DNA of 9,150 nucleotides from Verrucomicrobiota bacterium (GTDB lineage Bacteria; Verrucomicrobiota; Verrucomicrobiia; Methylacidiphilales; Verrucolacustridaceae). Positions 6,165 to 9,150 of this stretch are shown here, piece after piece. Every line of letters starts with the position of its first letter. Position 1 is the first letter of the stretch. The stretch covers positions 1-9,150 of the forward strand of contig RGTE01000044.1 in assembly GCA_010025475.1 (NCBI GenBank), in the 5' to 3' direction. A program made the translations under genes and the position numbers. The notes beneath the pieces were generated by a model. That model ran no database searches. It was not told where the DNA came from and saw only the letters and a list, made by a program, of their open reading frames with translations.

Positions 6165-7541
6165 ATGTCGATTTCCCTGCAGCCCGCCCTGCGGCAAACC
6201 ACCACGATTTCGCCCCAGGTGCAGCAGTCCCTCCAACTGCTCCAGACCCCCGCCCTGGAGCTGCAAAATCTTTTGCAGTCGGAACTCCAGACCAACCCCG
6301 TGCTGGAAGAGGAATCGCCGAATCCCGAACCGACGGAAGCGGCGAGTTCGGAGAATGAGGAAACGGAGTCACCGGAAGGCGATTTGGAATGGCCGGTGGC
6401 CTCCCTCCGCCCCGAGCGGCCCAAGCTCGACCCCAAGCAGGCCATCCTCGAATCCACCGTCCGGCCCGAGTCGCTTTCCGAGCATCTCGAATCCCAACTG
6501 GCTCTGGACGCGGCCTCCACGGAACTGCGCGCGGCCGCCTCTGAAATCATCGGAAATTTGGACGAAGACGGCTTCCTCCGCACCGAGCTAGCTGAGATCG
6601 CTTCGGCCGCCAAGGTCCCAAAGGAAATGGCCGCCCAGGCTTTGGATCTGGTGCAGTCGTTCCACCCTCCCGGCATTGCCGCCCGCACCTTGCCGGAGGC
6701 TCTCTTACTCCAGCTTCACGCGCGCGGGCGGGACGACTCCTTGGAGGCCCGCATCATCCGCGATCATTTCGACCTTCTCGGGAAAAGGAAATTCGGCGAC
6801 CTTGCCGCCGCCTTATCTGTCCCGGTCGACTCGGTTCTGGCTGCCTCCGAGGCAATCGCCCGCCTCTCCCCGCGGCCAGGCGCCGCCTACGCCCCGGACC
6901 GACCCGACCTAGTCGTCCGCCCTGAAGCCTACTTCGTTCGAGATGGGGATCGCTGGATCCCGCAGTTGGAAAACGACCTGCTTCCCCGTCTTCGCATCAG
7001 CGACCTCTACAAGGATCTGCTCGGGGATGGCTCGGCCGACGAACAGACCCGCACCTACCTCAAGGAGCGGATCCGCTCCGCCCGCTTTCTTCTGCAGGCT
7101 CTGGAGCGCCGTCAGCAGACCCTGCAAAAACTCCTCGAGGTGATCAGCCGCCGGCAGGCGGATTATTTTGCCGAAGGGCCCGTTGCCCTCCGCCCCCTCA
7201 CCATGACGGATGCCGCCGCGGAAATCGGGGTGCACGAAACCACCGTAAGCCGTGCCGTTGCCAACAAATACGTCCGCACCCCTTTTGGCGTGGTCCCGCT
7301 CCGTTTCTTTTTCGCCACCGCCGTGGGTGGGGAGAACGGCGAGGGTCCGGCGGTGGCCAACACCAGCGCGAAGGAGATCCTCGCGGAAATCGTCGGCCGC
7401 GAAAATCCGGAGAAACCCTACTCAGACGCCACGCTGGAGGAACTACTCAAGGAACGCGGTGTCCCGGTCGCCCGCCGCACCATCGCCAAATACCGCACGG
7501 AACTGGGCATTCTGCCCACCCACCTCCGGCGCAAACGGTGA
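6165..7541 (+). CDS. rpoN: RNA polymerase sigma-54 factor
   Basis: Sigma-54 directs RNA polymerase to -24/-12 promoters and needs an ATP-driven enhancer-binding activator to open DNA. The 458-residue protein has the full domain order. Region I (about 1-48) is glutamine- and leucine-rich and ends in NPVLEEE. An acidic linker follows (about 48-76). The core-binding domain runs from about 90 to 290. The HTH region (about 346-369) contains DAAAEIGVHETTVSRAV. The RpoN box ARRTIAKYR (436-444) recognises the -24 element and differs from the usual ARRTVAKYR only by a conservative V-to-I change. ATG 6165 is chosen because region I normally begins within a few residues of the start; an in-frame ATG at 6114 would add 17 unconserved residues. 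No Shine-Dalgarno is visible. No lptB, raiA/hpf or activator gene is adjacent. The stop overlaps the next gene's GTG by 4 nt. Confidence 0.96.
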   Translation: MSISLQPALRQTTTISPQVQQSLQLLQTPALELQNLLQSELQTNPVLEEESPNPEPTEAASSENEETESPEGDLEWPVASLRPERPKLDPKQAILESTVRPESLSEHLESQLALDAASTELRAAASEIIGNLDEDGFLRTELAEIASAAKVPKEMAAQALDLVQSFHPPGIAARTLPEALLLQLHARGRDDSLEARIIRDHFDLLGKRKFGDLAAALSVPVDSVLAASEAIARLSPRPGAAYAPDRPDLVVRPEAYFVRDGDRWIPQLENDLLPRLRISDLYKDLLGDGSADEQTRTYLKERIRSARFLLQALERRQQTLQKLLEVISRRQADYFAEGPVALRPLTMTDAAAEIGVHETTVSRAVANKYVRTPFGVVPLRFFFATAVGGENGEGPAVANTSAKEILAEIVGRENPEKPYSDATLEELLKERGVPVARRTIAKYRTELGILPTHLRRKR

Positions 7542-8347
7542 CCACGACCCTCCGCGCCCTTCCCGCCGTCTTCTCCCTCGGACTGCAACGCCAGCTTGCG
7601 TACCGCTGGAACTATTTCCTCCGCGCCACGTTCAGCGCCCTGCCCTTGTTGGTTTCCTGGGTCTTTTGGGGCGCGGTCTTTCAGGGACGTGACACGGTGG
7701 GAAACTACACGTTGGCCGGAATCCTCACTTACTACGGGATGATGCTCATCGTGGAGGCGGTATCCCAACCCTCCGATGACGACTTTCAAATCGCCATTGA
7801 AATCCGCGAGGGAATGCTCAACCCCATCCTGCTCCGTCCGTTGCCCTACGGGCTCTACCGCGGCGCTCTCTTTGCCGCCGGACGCTGCGCCTATCTGGTC
7901 GCCGCGGTGATTCCGGTGTCGCTTGCTCTTTTTTTCCTGGGTCGCGCCACCCATCTTGAAATCGGGAGCCTCAACCTCATCCATGGAATCCCCGCCCTGA
8001 TTGGCTCCGCGCTGCTCCAATTCAGCCTGACCCTCTGCCTTTCCCTCAGCGCCTTCTGGCTCCTGGAAGTCAGCGCCCTGATTTTTCTGATCTATGCGCT
8101 GGAGTTCCTCGCCGGGGGCCACGTCTTTCCCTTGGATCTTCTTCCTTCACCCGTCTTTGCCGTCGTTCGACTTCTGCCGTTCGCCTACGAGTACTGGTTT
8201 CCCACCGCCGCCCTTTGCGGAAACCTGACCGAAGCCGCCTGGAAAGGCGGCCTCTGCCTGCAGTACGGCTGGGCCCTTTTCTTCATGGTGCTCGCCCACT
8301 TCATCTGGAAAGCCGGTCTGCGCCGCTACACCGCCGCCGGAGGTTAA
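7538..8347 (+). CDS. ABC-2 type transporter permease (DUF990-type), first subunit
   Basis: This 269-residue membrane protein looks like an ABC-2 permease of the DUF990 group (PF06182), which usually works as two different permeases with one ATPase to export a substrate. Around six hydrophobic segments are visible, roughly at 30-48, 57-73, 117-135, 150-174, 177-193 and 239-257. The cytoplasmic motif REGMLNPILLRP (90-101) matches the family's G.L...LLRP loop, and LPFAYEYWFP (213-222) followed by the C-terminal WKAGLRRY (257-264) is typical. Translation starts at GTG 7538 within the GTGA overlap with the rpoN stop, with no Shine-Dalgarno, so it depends on ribosomes finishing rpoN. No ATPase is in the window; the substrate is unknown. 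Confidence 0.85.
   Translation: MTTTLRALPAVFSLGLQRQLAYRWNYFLRATFSALPLLVSWVFWGAVFQGRDTVGNYTLAGILTYYGMMLIVEAVSQPSDDDFQIAIEIREGMLNPILLRPLPYGLYRGALFAAGRCAYLVAAVIPVSLALFFLGRATHLEIGSLNLIHGIPALIGSALLQFSLTLCLSLSAFWLLEVSALIFLIYALEFLAGGHVFPLDLLPSPVFAVVRLLPFAYEYWFPTAALCGNLTEAAWKGGLCLQYGWALFFMVLAHFIWKAGLRRYTAAGG
8339..8343 (+). promoter_or_regulatory. strong Shine-Dalgarno GGAGG for the second permease
   Basis: GGAGG lies 5 nt before the ATG at 8349 and inside the last codons of the upstream permease, whose TAA ends at 8347. It is the clearest ribosome binding site in the window; the other genes start by overlap or with weak sites. It fixes the start of the second permease and suggests independent loading in addition to coupling. 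Confidence 0.75.
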
Positions 8348-8348
8348 A

Positions 8349-9134
8349 ATGAGGCTTCTCCGTCTTTGGCTCCTGCAGATTCGCTACGCGGCCACCCGGG
8401 AGCTGATGTTCCGGGCGAGTTTTTTTGTCTGGGTGGCGGTGGAGCTGGCCTGGTTTGTGATCCAACTCGCTTTCATCGGCGTCATTTATCATCACGTGGA
8501 CGAGGTCGCCGGCTGGAACCGGAACCAGATGATCATTCTGGTAGCCACCAATCAACTGGTGATCCAGCTCTTCACCGCATTTCTCATGCCCGGGCTCACC
8601 AAACTCCCCGAACTGGTCCGCACCGGAAAACTCGACTTCGTCCTGCTCAAGCCTGCCCCGCCCGCGTTTCTCGTCAGCACCTCGCATCTTGAAATCGGCC
8701 CGCTGGCCAACGGGGCCATCGCTACCGTGGTTTTGGGCGGCGCGATCCAAGGATTAGGCCTGCATCCTTCCCCGCCTGAAATGTTGGCCTACCTCGGCCT
8801 GATTCTGGCCGGCCTCCTGGTCCACTACGCCGTCCTGATGGGTCTCGTCTCCCTCACCTTTTGGATTATCCGGGCCGAGTCGGTTCTGCTGGGCTACTAC
8901 ACTATTTTCCATATTGCCCGGATTCCCCGGGAAGCGGCCACAGGTTGGTTCCGGGTCGTCTTCACTTTCGCTCTTCCTCTTCTGCTGGTGGCCAACGTGC
9001 CGGCTTCCACCCTGATCCGGGGCCTGGCACCATTGCCCATTTTTCTTTTTCTCCTGTCCGGCCTTCTGGTGGCCGTTCTGGCCACGGCTTTCTTCGTTCT
9101 CGGATTGCGCCGCTATCAGAGTGCTTCCAGTTGA
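8349..9134 (+). CDS. ABC-2 type transporter permease (DUF990-type), second subunit
   Basis: This 261-residue membrane protein is the likely partner of the preceding permease and also fits the DUF990 group. About six hydrophobic segments are visible, near 24-46, 60-80, 118-134, 143-170, 201-218 and 227-252. The RTGKLDFVLLKP stretch (91-102) aligns with REGMLNPILLRP of the first subunit, so the two are distant paralogues. The ANVPAS motif (215-220) before the last membrane segment and the terminal LGLRRYQS (251-258) are family features. One base separates its ATG from the previous stop, and a GGAGG lies 5 nt upstream. Two such permeases normally share an ATPase encoded next to them; none is seen before 9150. 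The exported compound cannot be inferred. Confidence 0.87.
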   Translation: MRLLRLWLLQIRYAATRELMFRASFFVWVAVELAWFVIQLAFIGVIYHHVDEVAGWNRNQMIILVATNQLVIQLFTAFLMPGLTKLPELVRTGKLDFVLLKPAPPAFLVSTSHLEIGPLANGAIATVVLGGAIQGLGLHPSPPEMLAYLGLILAGLLVHYAVLMGLVSLTFWIIRAESVLLGYYTIFHIARIPREAATGWFRVVFTFALPLLLVANVPASTLIRGLAPLPIFLFLLSGLLVAVLATAFFVLGLRRYQSASS

Positions 9135-9150
9135 GGCGAAAGGGCCTTTC
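9135..9150 (+). terminator. possible start of a terminator hairpin, cut by window edge
   Basis: GAAAGG (9138-9143) and CCTTTC (9145-9150) are inverted repeats around one base, directly after the second permease's stop. A larger stem would form if the sequence continues with GCC, pairing with GGC at 9136-9138. Because the window ends here, the stem and any T-tract cannot be confirmed. If it is a terminator, the ABC ATPase is not in this operon. Confidence 0.25.

Overview
The window is GC-rich bacterial chromosome with densely packed genes. It holds eight protein genes and one tRNA gene, and shows no phage, IS element, CRISPR array or long repeat. Most starts lack a strong Shine-Dalgarno sequence and several genes overlap. 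A class II CCA-adding enzyme, a sigma-54 factor and paired DUF990-type ABC-2 permeases suggest a Gram-negative-type bacterium. The overall style recalls Verrucomicrobiota/PVC bacteria, but that placement is an impression, not a demonstration.

Layout. (1) Positions 131-3326 (+) hold three overlapping genes, probably one operon: a TIM-barrel sugar-phosphate isomerase/epimerase-like protein, a multi-pass flippase-like UPF0104/LPG-synthase-TM protein, and a tRNA nucleotidyltransferase (cca). (2) A hairpin at 3315-3340 sits between this operon and a convergent gene (3337-5184, -). That gene encodes a 615-residue protein with an N-terminal membrane domain resembling a sodium:solute symporter and a C-terminal hotdog thioesterase resembling the enediyne-PKS thioesterases. 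(3) A tRNA-Gly(GCC) with an encoded CCA end (5203-5278, -) lies 18 nt upstream of the fusion gene and has a good sigma-70-type promoter in front of it. (4) A YycJ/WalJ-type metallo-beta-lactamase-fold hydrolase (5321-6115, -) is divergent from rpoN (6165-7541, +), with 49 bp between them. (5) rpoN overlaps by 4 nt the first of two DUF990-type ABC-2 permeases (7538-8347 and 8349-9134, +). The matching ATPase is not in the window.

Working together. tRNA maturation and repair is represented twice (tRNA-Gly and the CCA enzyme). The two permeases should form one exporter with an ATPase encoded elsewhere, perhaps just past the right edge. The fused transporter-thioesterase is the most unusual gene. 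The tight coupling of rpoN to an exporter is the second notable point of context.
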